Source of the DNA: Halomonas sp.
GTDB taxonomy: Bacteria; Pseudomonadota; Gammaproteobacteria; Pseudomonadales; Halomonadaceae
Assembly: GCF_011050415.1 (NCBI RefSeq)
Contig: NZ_DRFS01000015.1
Span: 1-64,000, forward strand
Direction: 5' to 3'
Length of the DNA: 64,000 nucleotides
In this document: one piece after another, positions 17,091 to 25,511 of the stretch
Layout of the letters: each line of letters begins with the position of its first letter
How positions within the stretch are numbered: the stretch's first letter is position 1
Translations under genes and position numbers: made by a program
The notes under the pieces: generated by a model
Told to the model about the DNA's origin: nothing
What the model saw: only the letters and a program-made list of their open reading frames with translations
The model's database searches: none

Positions 17091-20000
17091 ATGGCCCACC
17101 TGCTACGCATCGTGATGATTCACGGCCACCTGGAAGGGGTGGTTGAACTGAGTGTGGACGGTCACACCAATATTTGCGGCACTAACGCCTCCGGTAAAAC
17201 CACGCTACAGCGTCTGGTACCGGTGTTCTACGGCGAATTACCCAACAAGGTCGTGCCCAAAACGCGCATGAAGTTCGATGCGTTCTACCTGCCCCATCGC
17301 AACAGCTACCTGGTGTACGAGTACCGCCGCGAAGCGGGCAACATCTGCCAGGCGGTGCTGACCCGCAAGGCCGAGGGCGGGGTGGAGTACCGCTTTGTCG
17401 GCGCGCCCTACCAGCCGGAAGACTATCTGGTGGAGAGCGACGCGGGCGTGGCGGCGCTGGACTACACCCAGTGGGCCAGCGGCCTGCGCCGCAACGGTAC
17501 GCCGGTATCGCCCAAGCTGTCTGCTACCTCTGAATTTCGCTCGGTGATCCAGAACGATTTTACCCAGCTGCACGGCAACAGCCGCGACGGCCTCAAGCTG
17601 CGCCAGATCGCGGCGCAGTTCAGCCTAGTGAAGCCCGAGCGTCGTATCCGCCATATCGAAAAGCTGGTCTCGGCGGTGCATGCCAAAGAGGGCAAGATGG
17701 ACACCCTCAAAACCATGCTGGCGGCGATTTTCGAAGAGGATGGCGTTGAACTGCCGGTGACGCGGATTCGCAACACCAAGGCGCGGGAGTGGATTGCCCA
17801 GATGCGCCAATCCATGCGCCTGGAACCGCTGCAGGCGTCCCTCGCTCGGCTCGCCGGTATCGATCGTGAACTCGCCGACCTGGATGCCACGCTGTGGCAA
17901 CTGAAGCCCCAGCTAGAAGACGACCGCCAGAAAGCAGAGCGCCAAATGGCCGACGTAGATGCCGAACTGGCCCGCCACCAGCGCGAATTCCAACAGCGGG
18001 AGAGCGACTATAGTGAGGCGCGGGATAAGCTAAACGACCGCTACAGCGAAGTGGTCAGCGATTTACAGCAGACCCAGCGCCGCCTCAACGACCTGCAAAC
18101 CCAGTACGAGCAATACGCCGATGCGGATATGCCCGCCCTGGAGCGCGACATCAACGCGCTGCCCCAGTGGCGGGAGCAGCGCGACCAGCTGCAAAAGCAC
18201 CTGAACGTGATGCAGGACGCGGTAAAAGAGAGCCAGGCGCGCCTGGATGGTCGGCTGCGCGAATTGTCTGAGGCACTGGCTCGCCAGACCCGTGAAGCCC
18301 AGGAGCTGATCGACGCACTGGTCGAAGAGAAAGCCTTGCGCCGGGAGCAGCAGTGGGAGTCCGAACAGCAGCTCAATGAACGCTACCAGCAGGAGCGCCA
18401 ACGCCTGGAGGGCGAGTACCAGGCGCAGCTGGAGCTCGGCGTCGAGCAGCTCGCCGAACTGAAAGCGCAGCTCTCGCTCTCCACCCAAACCGCCGAAGAG
18501 GCATCCGAAGCGGAGCTTGCCCAGGCGCGCCTGGATCAGGCCCAGCAAGAGCGCAACGCATCGGCCGCTACTCTGGATGGCCTGCGCCGGGAGTTTGAAA
18601 GCCGCAAACGCGAACGTGACAGTGCCGAACAGCAGCTGGTGCAACTTCGCCAGCAGTTGGAGCGCGCCGAGCAGCGCTGCTTTGCGCTCTATCAGCAGCG
18701 CGACCCGGAGCAGGGCAGCCTGCGCCACTTCCTGCGCTACCATCGCCCCGGCTGGGAGCAGCAGCTAGGCAAGGTGATTGCCCCGGAGCTGCTGGAGCGG
18801 CGTGATCTCGCTCCACAGCTGGCAGAAGGCGCCAGCGATGACCTGTTCGGGCTGGCGCTAGATCTTTCCGCCATTGCCCTGCCGGATTACGCCCAGGATG
18901 AAGCCAGCCTGCTGGCCGCCATCGAAGAGGCGGACACCGCCAAACGCCGGGTTCAAACTGAAAGCCAGGCCGCCGAGAAATCCCTCAAACAGCATAACGA
19001 GCGGGTGCAGCAGGCCGATGAAGCCCAGGATCAGGGCCGCATGGCCCACAAGCGCGCCGAGCAGGAAGTCGAGTTTGCGATAGAGGCCCGCCGCCAGCAG
19101 CACGAGCGCCACACCAAGCGCCAGCAGGAGCGCCGTGCGGCTCATCAAACCGCGTTAGCCAGCCAAGAGCAGGCGCAAAAGGAACTGCGCGAAGAGAAGC
19201 AGCAGGCGCTCGCCGCCCTTAGCGAGACCCACCAAAGCCAACTGCTGGAGCTCAAGGCCGACGGCCAGAGCCAGGTAGATAGCCTGGATGCCCAACTGCG
19301 TCAGTATAAGCAGCAGTTGAGCGACGCCAACACCGAACACCAGCGCCAGCGCGCTGAGCTGGAAGAGGCCTTTAGCCAGGAACTGGCCGAGCAGGGCGTC
19401 GACCCCGCCAAGCTAAAAGATACCAAGGAGCGGCTGGCAAGCCAGGATGAACGCATCCGCGTCACCGCCGCCCGCCAGGATGAACTCACCGAATACACCC
19501 GCTTTATGCGCGTCGAGTGGGGGCAGCACAAGCCGCAGCTGGTCGTCCAAGAGGCCGAACTGGAGCAGGCGGAGCAAAAGCTGCAGCGCGATAAAGAGCA
19601 CCTGAAAAACGACTTCCAGGCCGCCCGCAAAACCCACCAAAGCACGGTCAGCACGCTGAAAACCCAGCGGGAGAGCGAATACGCCTGCCTGGAAGCCTTG
19701 AAGCCGCTACTCACCCAGCTGGAAAGCTTGGCCATTGAACCCGACGGCCAGGCGCCCGGTACACCCCGGGGCGATGTGGACGAGCGCATCGAGCGCGCCC
19801 GCCAGGCACTGGGCAATCGCCATCAGCTTATCGAGCAACTGCGCCGTGGCTGCCTGGAGGTGGAAAGCCAACTGATTAAGGACGCCAGCAGCGGCTTTGC
19901 CGAAGCGCTGGAGAGCGAGCGCAGCAAATTGCAGAGCGACAACCCGCGCCTACAGCTGCCGTTACTGCGCGACATGCTCAAACTGCTCGAAGATCAACAG

Positions 20001-20756
20001 CAGCAGCTGATTCAGGAAGGGCGCAATCTAAGCGACGACTTGGATAAGTTCTTCACCGTGTTCCGCGATTTGAACCGGCGCATCAGCGCCCAGAGCCGCA
20101 GGCTTTCCGAAGAAGTCGCCGACGATCTGCGCCTGGAGGGCATCAGCAAAGCCGAAGTACGCATTCAATCCACCATTGATGAGCTGGGCTTCTGGGAGCC
20201 GCTGAAGCTATTCGCCCAGCGCTACAAAGAGTGGCGGGAATCGGGCCTGATGCTGCCCAGCGACGACTACCTCAACGCCCTGGCGGACGTGGTGGATCTG
20301 CTGCGCAGCGACCAGCAGTACAGCTTTGAAAGCCTGCTGCGCCTGGAGCTACACCTGAACGAAGGCGGCACCGATCTGGTGATCAAAAACGACCGCCAGC
20401 TGCTGGAGTCCTCCAGCCACGGCATGGCGTATCTGATTCTGTGTAAATTCCTGCTCGCCTTTACCCGCCTGCTGCGCGGCGATGCGGAAATCGCCATTCA
20501 CTGGCCCATCGATGAGATCGGCACCCTGGCCTATCACAACGTCGAAAAACTGTTCGACGCCTGCGACAGCAACCGCATTCATATCGTCGGTGCCTTCCCC
20601 AACCCCGAGTCCGATGTGCTGCTGCTGTTCGCCAACCGCTACCTGATCGACCGCGATGAGGCCAACCCCAACAAGCGGGTTTTAAAACGCATCGAGCCAC
20701 GGTTAAGCCGCCTGGCCGAACGGCTCCAGGAACGTCAGCAGGAGGTGATGGTATGA
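17091..20756 (+). CDS. SMC-like ATPase of a Wadjet/MksBEFG-type system (MksB/JetC-like)
   Basis: 1221 aa from the ATG at 17091 with AAAGGA upstream. ATP-driven condensin-like motor expected to extrude plasmid DNA loops. The head has Walker A GTNASGKT at 30-37 and a YLP motif at 66-68. A long glutamine- and glutamate-rich coiled-coil stretch, interrupted by globular parts, runs from about 260 to 1010. A C-terminal half-head has an ABC-signature-like SSSHGMAYL near 1107 and Walker B IHWPIDEIG with D1141-E1142. The GKT/YLP pair and size recall the Pfam family DUF3584. It is first in a four-gene operon whose genes all overlap by four bases. Not MukB, since a TOPRIM partner is present. Confidence 0.85.
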   Translation: MAHLLRIVMIHGHLEGVVELSVDGHTNICGTNASGKTTLQRLVPVFYGELPNKVVPKTRMKFDAFYLPHRNSYLVYEYRREAGNICQAVLTRKAEGGVEYRFVGAPYQPEDYLVESDAGVAALDYTQWASGLRRNGTPVSPKLSATSEFRSVIQNDFTQLHGNSRDGLKLRQIAAQFSLVKPERRIRHIEKLVSAVHAKEGKMDTLKTMLAAIFEEDGVELPVTRIRNTKAREWIAQMRQSMRLEPLQASLARLAGIDRELADLDATLWQLKPQLEDDRQKAERQMADVDAELARHQREFQQRESDYSEARDKLNDRYSEVVSDLQQTQRRLNDLQTQYEQYADADMPALERDINALPQWREQRDQLQKHLNVMQDAVKESQARLDGRLRELSEALARQTREAQELIDALVEEKALRREQQWESEQQLNERYQQERQRLEGEYQAQLELGVEQLAELKAQLSLSTQTAEEASEAELAQARLDQAQQERNASAATLDGLRREFESRKRERDSAEQQLVQLRQQLERAEQRCFALYQQRDPEQGSLRHFLRYHRPGWEQQLGKVIAPELLERRDLAPQLAEGASDDLFGLALDLSAIALPDYAQDEASLLAAIEEADTAKRRVQTESQAAEKSLKQHNERVQQADEAQDQGRMAHKRAEQEVEFAIEARRQQHERHTKRQQERRAAHQTALASQEQAQKELREEKQQALAALSETHQSQLLELKADGQSQVDSLDAQLRQYKQQLSDANTEHQRQRAELEEAFSQELAEQGVDPAKLKDTKERLASQDERIRVTAARQDELTEYTRFMRVEWGQHKPQLVVQEAELEQAEQKLQRDKEHLKNDFQAARKTHQSTVSTLKTQRESEYACLEALKPLLTQLESLAIEPDGQAPGTPRGDVDERIERARQALGNRHQLIEQLRRGCLEVESQLIKDASSGFAEALESERSKLQSDNPRLQLPLLRDMLKLLEDQQQQLIQEGRNLSDDLDKFFTVFRDLNRRISAQSRRLSEEVADDLRLEGISKAEVRIQSTIDELGFWEPLKLFAQRYKEWRESGLMLPSDDYLNALADVVDLLRSDQQYSFESLLRLELHLNEGGTDLVIKNDRQLLESSSHGMAYLILCKFLLAFTRLLRGDAEIAIHWPIDEIGTLAYHNVEKLFDACDSNRIHIVGAFPNPESDVLLLFANRYLIDRDEANPNKRVLKRIEPRLSRLAERLQERQQEVMV

Positions 20757-21388
20757 TCGAACATGGCCCACTGCTAGAGCGCCTGCTGGCCGGGGAGTTT
20801 GTCTGCCCGATCAGCGATGAGAGCGGCTATCGTCATCTCACCAACGAAGAGACCCGCGAGGAGATCGACACCTACCTGCGGCCGCTTAACCGCCGCCTGG
20901 CCAGCAATGAAGACGGCAGCGTCTATTTTCTGGCCTGGCGTCAGCTCAATGACAGCGCCCGGGATCAACTGTCCCGCCAGCTTGGCGATACCCTCAATAG
21001 CCTGCTGCCGCTGCTGGAGTGGCTGCAGTTGGTTCAAGAGGCCCTGGGCCGCGATACCCTGGCCGCTCCCGGCGATGTGCTCAAACCCGCCGAGTTCAGC
21101 GCCAAGTGCGAAGATAACCAAAGCCTGCGCGAACGCCTGGAACGCCTAGCTACCGACAGCTTTTTTGGCTCGCAAAGTGACCAGCTCGATGCCCAGGTTA
21201 AGCAAGTTTTCAAGCGCCTGAAAGAGCACGGCTACCTGCTCCAACCCCATTCAGAGCGGCAGGTGTTCGTGGTCACTGGCAAGATCGACTACCTGGTGGA
21301 TCTGGTGCGCTTTATTCGCGACGAAGAGAACCTGCCCATCGAAGAGGGCAGCGCAGAAGGCTCCGGTTCCCAGGAGGCCTTGTTGTGA
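20753..21388 (+). CDS. MukE/JetB-like winged-helix subunit
   Basis: 211 aa. Small, soluble, mostly helical protein between the SMC and kleisin-like genes, the place and size of MksE/JetB. It starts within the SMC stop (ATGA) and begins HGPLLERLLAGEFVCPISDE, a pattern typical of MukE-like N-termini. The middle has FFGSQSDQLDAQVKQVFKRLKEHGYL, which could be a winged-helix segment. The E subunit is expected to dimerise on the kleisin and bind DNA. Assignment rests on position, size and weak motif resemblance, so a structure prediction would be the proper test. Confidence 0.7.
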   Translation: MIEHGPLLERLLAGEFVCPISDESGYRHLTNEETREEIDTYLRPLNRRLASNEDGSVYFLAWRQLNDSARDQLSRQLGDTLNSLLPLLEWLQLVQEALGRDTLAAPGDVLKPAEFSAKCEDNQSLRERLERLATDSFFGSQSDQLDAQVKQVFKRLKEHGYLLQPHSERQVFVVTGKIDYLVDLVRFIRDEENLPIEEGSAEGSGSQEALL

Positions 21389-22641
21389 ATTCAGGTGTGA
21401 GTACAAGCGGCGAACACGCTCTGGAAAGCCGCCTGCTCAAAACCGGCAGCGAACGGCTGGCGCTGCTGGGCAAGCACGCCGATACGCTGATGCAGGCCTA
21501 CACCCGTGATGAAGTGCCGCTGGAATCGCTTAGCGATAGCGCGCTACGCAAGCTGCTGGTGGCGCGCATTCTATGGCGGCCGGACGAGCAGAGCGGCGTG
21601 AAGCTGGCGCCCAAGGTACGCGAACTGATCGCCGAAATGCTCGCCGACGAGACCCGCCGCCATGTAAATGCCGACGTAGCGGAAACCCTGGAGCTGATTC
21701 GCGCCCTGGTACACAGCTACCGGGAAGCGCGCAGCCGCGGCGAACATTGGCGGCTGGAGCAGCAACTGATGCGGCTGCGCCAGGAAGTCGACGACCTGAA
21801 CGGGCGCTTCGCCGATGCCATCGACAGCTTATGGCAGCGGCTGAATAGTGATTTTGGTTTCGTCAGCCAGCTCAACGACAAGATCCGTGAAAACGACCGC
21901 GCCCAGAAGCAGATCGCGAGGCTGCTGGATGGCCTGGCGCTGATCGACTTCGACGAACTGATCGAGCTGGTGGGCAGCGACGGCAGCCTGCGCAAGCTAT
22001 TAATCAGCCAGCTACAGCAGCAGTTAAGTAACCACTACACCGGCCTGCGCGAAGTGCAGCGGCGCTTGATCGAACTGATGGCACGCTTTCGCAAGCAGCA
22101 GGCGCGCAGCCGCCTGATCAGCGGCATGGCTGCCTTTATGCGCGAACACCCCGGCTTTGTGCCGGGCAACTATGCAAGGCGAAGCGAGGTACCAGGGCTG
22201 GTCAATCAAGCCGCCCCGCTAAGCGCGGCGGCCGCCCCAGCGCTGGATCGCAACCTCGATAGCCGGTTGCTCGCCGAGCTGCTGCACCAGCTTCCCCAGC
22301 CGCGCCACACCACGCAAACGGTTGAAGCAGCGGCTCCAGCACAAGCGCAAGAGAGCAGCCTAGCCGCCGCCCGCCAGCAGGCGCTCAAGCAGGATGTGGA
22401 ACACTTCTATTTAAGCGTGATCGACCAGCCCCAGGCGGAGCCGGTCAGCGCCCTTGACTACCTACACGAAAGCCCGCTGGAATGGCCGGAGGAAATCTGG
22501 CTCTTCCAGGTGATTTCCGAATACCAGGGCCTGCCGCGCAGCGATCAGAAAGCGTTCCGGCTTAAACAGCAGGAGAGTCAGGCCAGCCAATTCAATCACC
22601 TGCGCCTGATCCACGATGTAGAACTGCAGCTGGCCGTATGA
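21385..22641 (+). CDS. MukF/JetA-like kleisin subunit
   Basis: 418 aa with a GTG start overlapping the previous stop. It has an N-terminal winged-helix-like region and a central long helical segment (about 110-240, rich in Arg, Glu and Leu), then an Ala/Pro/Gln-rich linker near 285-330. A C-terminal winged-helix-like part ends with EWPEEIWLFQVISEYQGLP. This is the expected layout of MksF/JetA, which bridges the SMC heads and recruits the E subunit. The next gene again overlaps by ATGA. Primary sequence gives only weak homology signals, so the call depends on the operon. Confidence 0.7.
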   Translation: MNSGVSTSGEHALESRLLKTGSERLALLGKHADTLMQAYTRDEVPLESLSDSALRKLLVARILWRPDEQSGVKLAPKVRELIAEMLADETRRHVNADVAETLELIRALVHSYREARSRGEHWRLEQQLMRLRQEVDDLNGRFADAIDSLWQRLNSDFGFVSQLNDKIRENDRAQKQIARLLDGLALIDFDELIELVGSDGSLRKLLISQLQQQLSNHYTGLREVQRRLIELMARFRKQQARSRLISGMAAFMREHPGFVPGNYARRSEVPGLVNQAAPLSAAAAPALDRNLDSRLLAELLHQLPQPRHTTQTVEAAAPAQAQESSLAAARQQALKQDVEHFYLSVIDQPQAEPVSALDYLHESPLEWPEEIWLFQVISEYQGLPRSDQKAFRLKQQESQASQFNHLRLIHDVELQLAV

Positions 22642-23507
22642 ACCTACCCGGCCGCGCACGCAATGGCCTTAACGGTGTCGCCCGCGAACTTCTCCGCCAG
22701 CCCACGGTGGAGAAGCCGCGCCGCCAGTGGGTAGACGACGTAGTGGCCTGGTGCCATCAGCACGACATTGACCTGGCCACGCGAATCAACGGTAAAACGC
22801 TACGCTTTGACGCCGCCTTACTGGCCCAGATCAATGACGTACTAGAGAGCGCTCGCGTAGCGCCGCTAGGCCGCTCACTCAGCGGCCTGACCAGCAGCGC
22901 CCAAGCGAAAGAGGGTGTAGAAGAAGACAAAGCAACCCGCGAAAGCCCCCGTGCGCGGCGGGTACTCGTCAGCTTTCCGCCTCAACCAACAACCGGGCTT
23001 GCCAACGAACCACGCGCTATTCGCGATGTAGATGTACTGGGCCTAAAGCTGAGCGCGTTTAGCGCGCTTATTCAGGTCGAAAACCTGGACAGCTTCTATG
23101 AGTTTTCGCCGGAACAGTCCGCGTTAAGTGGCTACGTAAATCCGCTAGTCGTCTACCGCGGCGACAGCCACTACGGCGGCGGCTTTGCCTTACTGGCGGA
23201 TGCTTGGCACAAAACCCGCCGAACACACATCTACGCCGGTGACTTCGATGTAAAAGGCATCACGCTTGCCCTCGACAGCAAAGCCACCCACTTGCTCCTG
23301 CCCACCATCGAATGGCTAACTCAAAACGCCACGCCCCTGCATGTGCCTGCTGAGCAGTTTCCTTATCAGCGCAGACTCCGCAAACATCTTGCCGGACTGC
23401 CCTCCGCCCACCCGTTGCGTGAGTACCTGACGTTGTTGTTGGAAAAGCAGCGGGGGCTAAAGCAGCAGTGGTTTGGTGGGAAGATGGTGTGTGTGGGGCT
23501 TAGCTAG
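22638..23507 (+). CDS. TOPRIM nuclease subunit (MksG/JetD-like), short form
   Basis: 289 aa. JetD/MksG is the nuclease that cuts circular DNA after the SMC motor stalls. TOPRIM residues are recognisable: the catalytic glutamate E148 followed by N149 in VENLDSFYEF, a core strand VVYRGD, and the DxD metal pair D202/D204 in YAGDFDVKGI. The N-terminal 100 residues include a helical DNA-arm-like segment and a charged linker. Typical MksG/JetD proteins are roughly 390 aa, so this one is about 100 residues shorter. It is last in the operon. Active-site residues appear complete. Confidence 0.8.
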   Translation: MNLPGRARNGLNGVARELLRQPTVEKPRRQWVDDVVAWCHQHDIDLATRINGKTLRFDAALLAQINDVLESARVAPLGRSLSGLTSSAQAKEGVEEDKATRESPRARRVLVSFPPQPTTGLANEPRAIRDVDVLGLKLSAFSALIQVENLDSFYEFSPEQSALSGYVNPLVVYRGDSHYGGGFALLADAWHKTRRTHIYAGDFDVKGITLALDSKATHLLLPTIEWLTQNATPLHVPAEQFPYQRRLRKHLAGLPSAHPLREYLTLLLEKQRGLKQQWFGGKMVCVGLS

Positions 23508-24116
23508 AAGCCAATTTTTTAACTTATACTCAAGTCAGTTATTTCACGTTTGGCTGTGGTGGGTTGCTAACGAGCTCATTAGCGTCGTAGACCTGATTCC
23601 AACGGTAGTGGCAAGTGTGACTTTGTAGATAAAACGGTAGTCATGACTCAGGGTGGTGAGATAGTGATGAGTCTTCTTCACTATGATGGAGAGACCTATG
23701 TAGAAGCAGAAGTGGATAGTTATACACAATGACTGTTTCAGAATAAGCTTTGGGAAAGCGGGCTTTGAAAAAAAACTACATATCCTAGATAGGGTTTGAG
23801 TTCAGTCCGGTTTCCGCGGCTAACGTTTAAGGTGATCAAGGCGCTGAAGGATTGCTACAGACACTAATTAAATAGTAGTTGGCTATGGTGGCTACGATGT
23901 CAGCACTACTGCAGCTCCTCTAACAAGCAGAAGTTGTTGCCAGTGTTCAAGGAGGAGTTCGAGCTTATTTACTGGTCTCACGTAATGCCCACGGAGTAGC
24001 AATGTCCCCCTATCCATGCTCTCTGCATGAGTGACATTTCGTAACAGACTGGGTAGGCTCTAAGGATAACGAATCATTGGCTCCGCTGGAGCCAGAACGC
24101 AGGGAGCACAGGGCGC
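23508..24116. other. Non-coding or decayed stretch after the Wadjet-like operon
   Basis: No credible complete gene on either strand. One frame open to the TGA at 23729-23731 on the plus strand reads like a protein tail (HYDGETYVEAEVDSYTQ) but has no start or recognisable family. Base composition is lower in GC than the operon before it. I see no terminator with a clear T-run and no inverted terminal repeats. Confidence 0.4.
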
Positions 24117-24269
24117 ATGGCCTTTGATCAGACCTATTGTATGGGCACGCTCACTGCTGCCACTAGGCAAGATGCCGACACAGGTGAGTTCATCTACGCC
24201 TTCCTCGATGCCTACGGCTTTCCCAAGGCCATCATCACCTGGGGCGGTAGAGGCTTGCAGCGATGCTGA
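24117..24269 (+). pseudogene. Possible 5' fragment of a DNA methyltransferase / type IIG restriction enzyme
   Basis: A 50-codon frame starting at an ATG contains DTGEFIYAFLDAYGFPKAII. From memory this resembles the N-terminal region of class I SAM-dependent DNA methyltransferases and type IIG enzymes (FLxAYGxPKATI pattern). It then runs into TGA where the family would go on for several hundred residues. No methylase motif IV follows. The match is short and unverified, so this is only a suggestion of a restriction-modification remnant next to the Wadjet-like operon. Confidence 0.25.
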
Positions 24270-24324
24270 GATATTCTTTTGAATCTGCTAAGGCCGCTAA
24301 CAATATAGGGAGCCCAAGACACGA

Positions 24325-24946
24325 ATGTTATACGTCATTGCTGCCATTGCTGCTACCGCGTCTATTCAAAGGTTTTGGTTCATTGAAGCCACACCGTTTA
24401 GTGAGTTGACGACCGCTGAGGCCGTCAGCTTCGCTACCTACTACGGGGACATCATTACCCCTATAGCTGCATTCCTATCGTTAGCGGCATTCCTGCGGAC
24501 CCTGAAGCAGCAACAGGCACAGATCGAGGCGCGGAAGCTATAGGCTCAAGGCCGATCTAATTCGCGCAATTGAGCAGGTCGATCATGACTACGAAACCCA
24601 TATGAAGAGCAGCGTGATTGACGCTGCTGAGCTGGGCGACAACATGACGGCTCACGAGATCGCAAGCAACATCCTTATCCCAAAATGGCACTGGTAAAGT
24701 CTATTACTTGAACGGCACGAAATGGGTCGACAAACTTTTGAGAACGCTCAAGATCCCGAATTGCGTTTGATCTGGTTGTATCACTGCTTTGGTTTGGGTG
24801 CCGGCCGCCTAAACCAGCTTTGGATATACCTCCAAGAGCACGAACGCATCTCGGATAACAACGTGATGACCAAATACTACGCTTGCAAGCATAATACCGC
24901 CCTCAAACGCTCCAAGGAGCGAGGCTGGTTAGAGAATGCGCTGTAA
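24325..24946 (+). pseudogene. Frameshifted membrane protein gene (two membrane helices plus soluble tail)
   Basis: Three pieces form one decayed gene. 24325-24543 encodes two membrane helices (MLYVIAAIAATAS and ITPIAAFLSLAAFL) followed by a Gln-rich helix LKQQQAQIEA. The protein then continues in another frame from 24548 (KADLIRAIEQVDHDYETHM) up to a TAA at 24695, and in that same frame from 24698 to the TAA at 24944-24946 (EMGRQTFENAQDPELRLIWLYHCFGL). So there is one frameshift near 24543 and one nonsense codon. Two helices, a coiled coil and a soluble tail recall membrane proteins annotated as putative phage abortive infection proteins. That is a resemblance, not a demonstrated homology. 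Confidence 0.55.
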
Positions 24947-25003
24947 ATATTTCATTTGTTATGACGCTGAATAGCGATATAAGAATAGCAGGGGAGTGAA
25001 GTG

Positions 25004-25450
25004 ATGAACCTTGATGGTGCGTATACGAAAACGCTGGACGACTTTCGTGAGTTAGAAATAACTAACCTCTTAGGTTTGATGCACGGTGAATGCTTAGCTG
25101 GACGAGCATCTGATAGTGAGATTCGTGACTTTGTTCTCGGAGTTTATAGAACTCGCTTCATGATAGCTGGCTATGGGAAGCAGTTCTTCCTTTGCCAAGG
25201 TGGTGAGATTGATGAGGCGATTGAATTATCTGACGAACTTTCCGGCCGCAGTCCAATGGCGCAAATGGCGTTAGATGCCAGGGTTCAGTTTTTGGATATA
25301 GCTGGTGACCCATTTGATGTTGTTAAGCCTGAGGCTGAGGAGTTGTTTAAGGCGGGTGGATTAATGGCTAATCTCATGGCTTTAGGGAAGCCAGAGGCCG
25401 CTCGAACTGTCTGGAGGGATGGTGCTAAGGGTGTATTTTATAAATTATAA
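25004..25450 (+). CDS. Hypothetical protein
   Basis: 148 aa. The ATG at 25004 has GGGGAG seven bases upstream; a GTG at 25001 is less well placed. The protein is soluble, acidic and mostly helical, with no family that I recognise. A segment FLCQGGEIDEAIELSDELSGRSPMAQ resembles nothing named. AT-rich codon choice contrasts with the Wadjet-like operon to the left, which suggests separate acquisition. It is followed 61 bases later by another unknown gene in the same direction, and the two may be co-transcribed. Confidence 0.6.
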   Translation: MNLDGAYTKTLDDFRELEITNLLGLMHGECLAGRASDSEIRDFVLGVYRTRFMIAGYGKQFFLCQGGEIDEAIELSDELSGRSPMAQMALDARVQFLDIAGDPFDVVKPEAEELFKAGGLMANLMALGKPEAARTVWRDGAKGVFYKL

Positions 25451-25511
25451 TTCGGAATGGTTTAAGTCTCTAAGAGCGTAGGTCACGGATGGGAAGCTAT
25501 CGGAGATCGAT

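Noticed and set aside
18063..18743. Long leucine-rich leftward frame opposite the SMC gene
   Set aside because: It is the antisense image of the glutamine/glutamate-rich coiled coil and has no ribosome site.
17091..20756. Calling the SMC protein MukB or RecN/SbcC
   Set aside because: The linked E, F and TOPRIM genes point to the Mks/Wadjet group; MukB lacks a TOPRIM partner, and SbcC pairs with an SbcD nuclease that is absent.
23544..23729. Leftward frame with a DYRFIYKVT stretch that looked like a YoeB/Txe toxin end
   Set aside because: Too short, the rest of the toxin is missing and hydrophobic codons look random; treated as chance.
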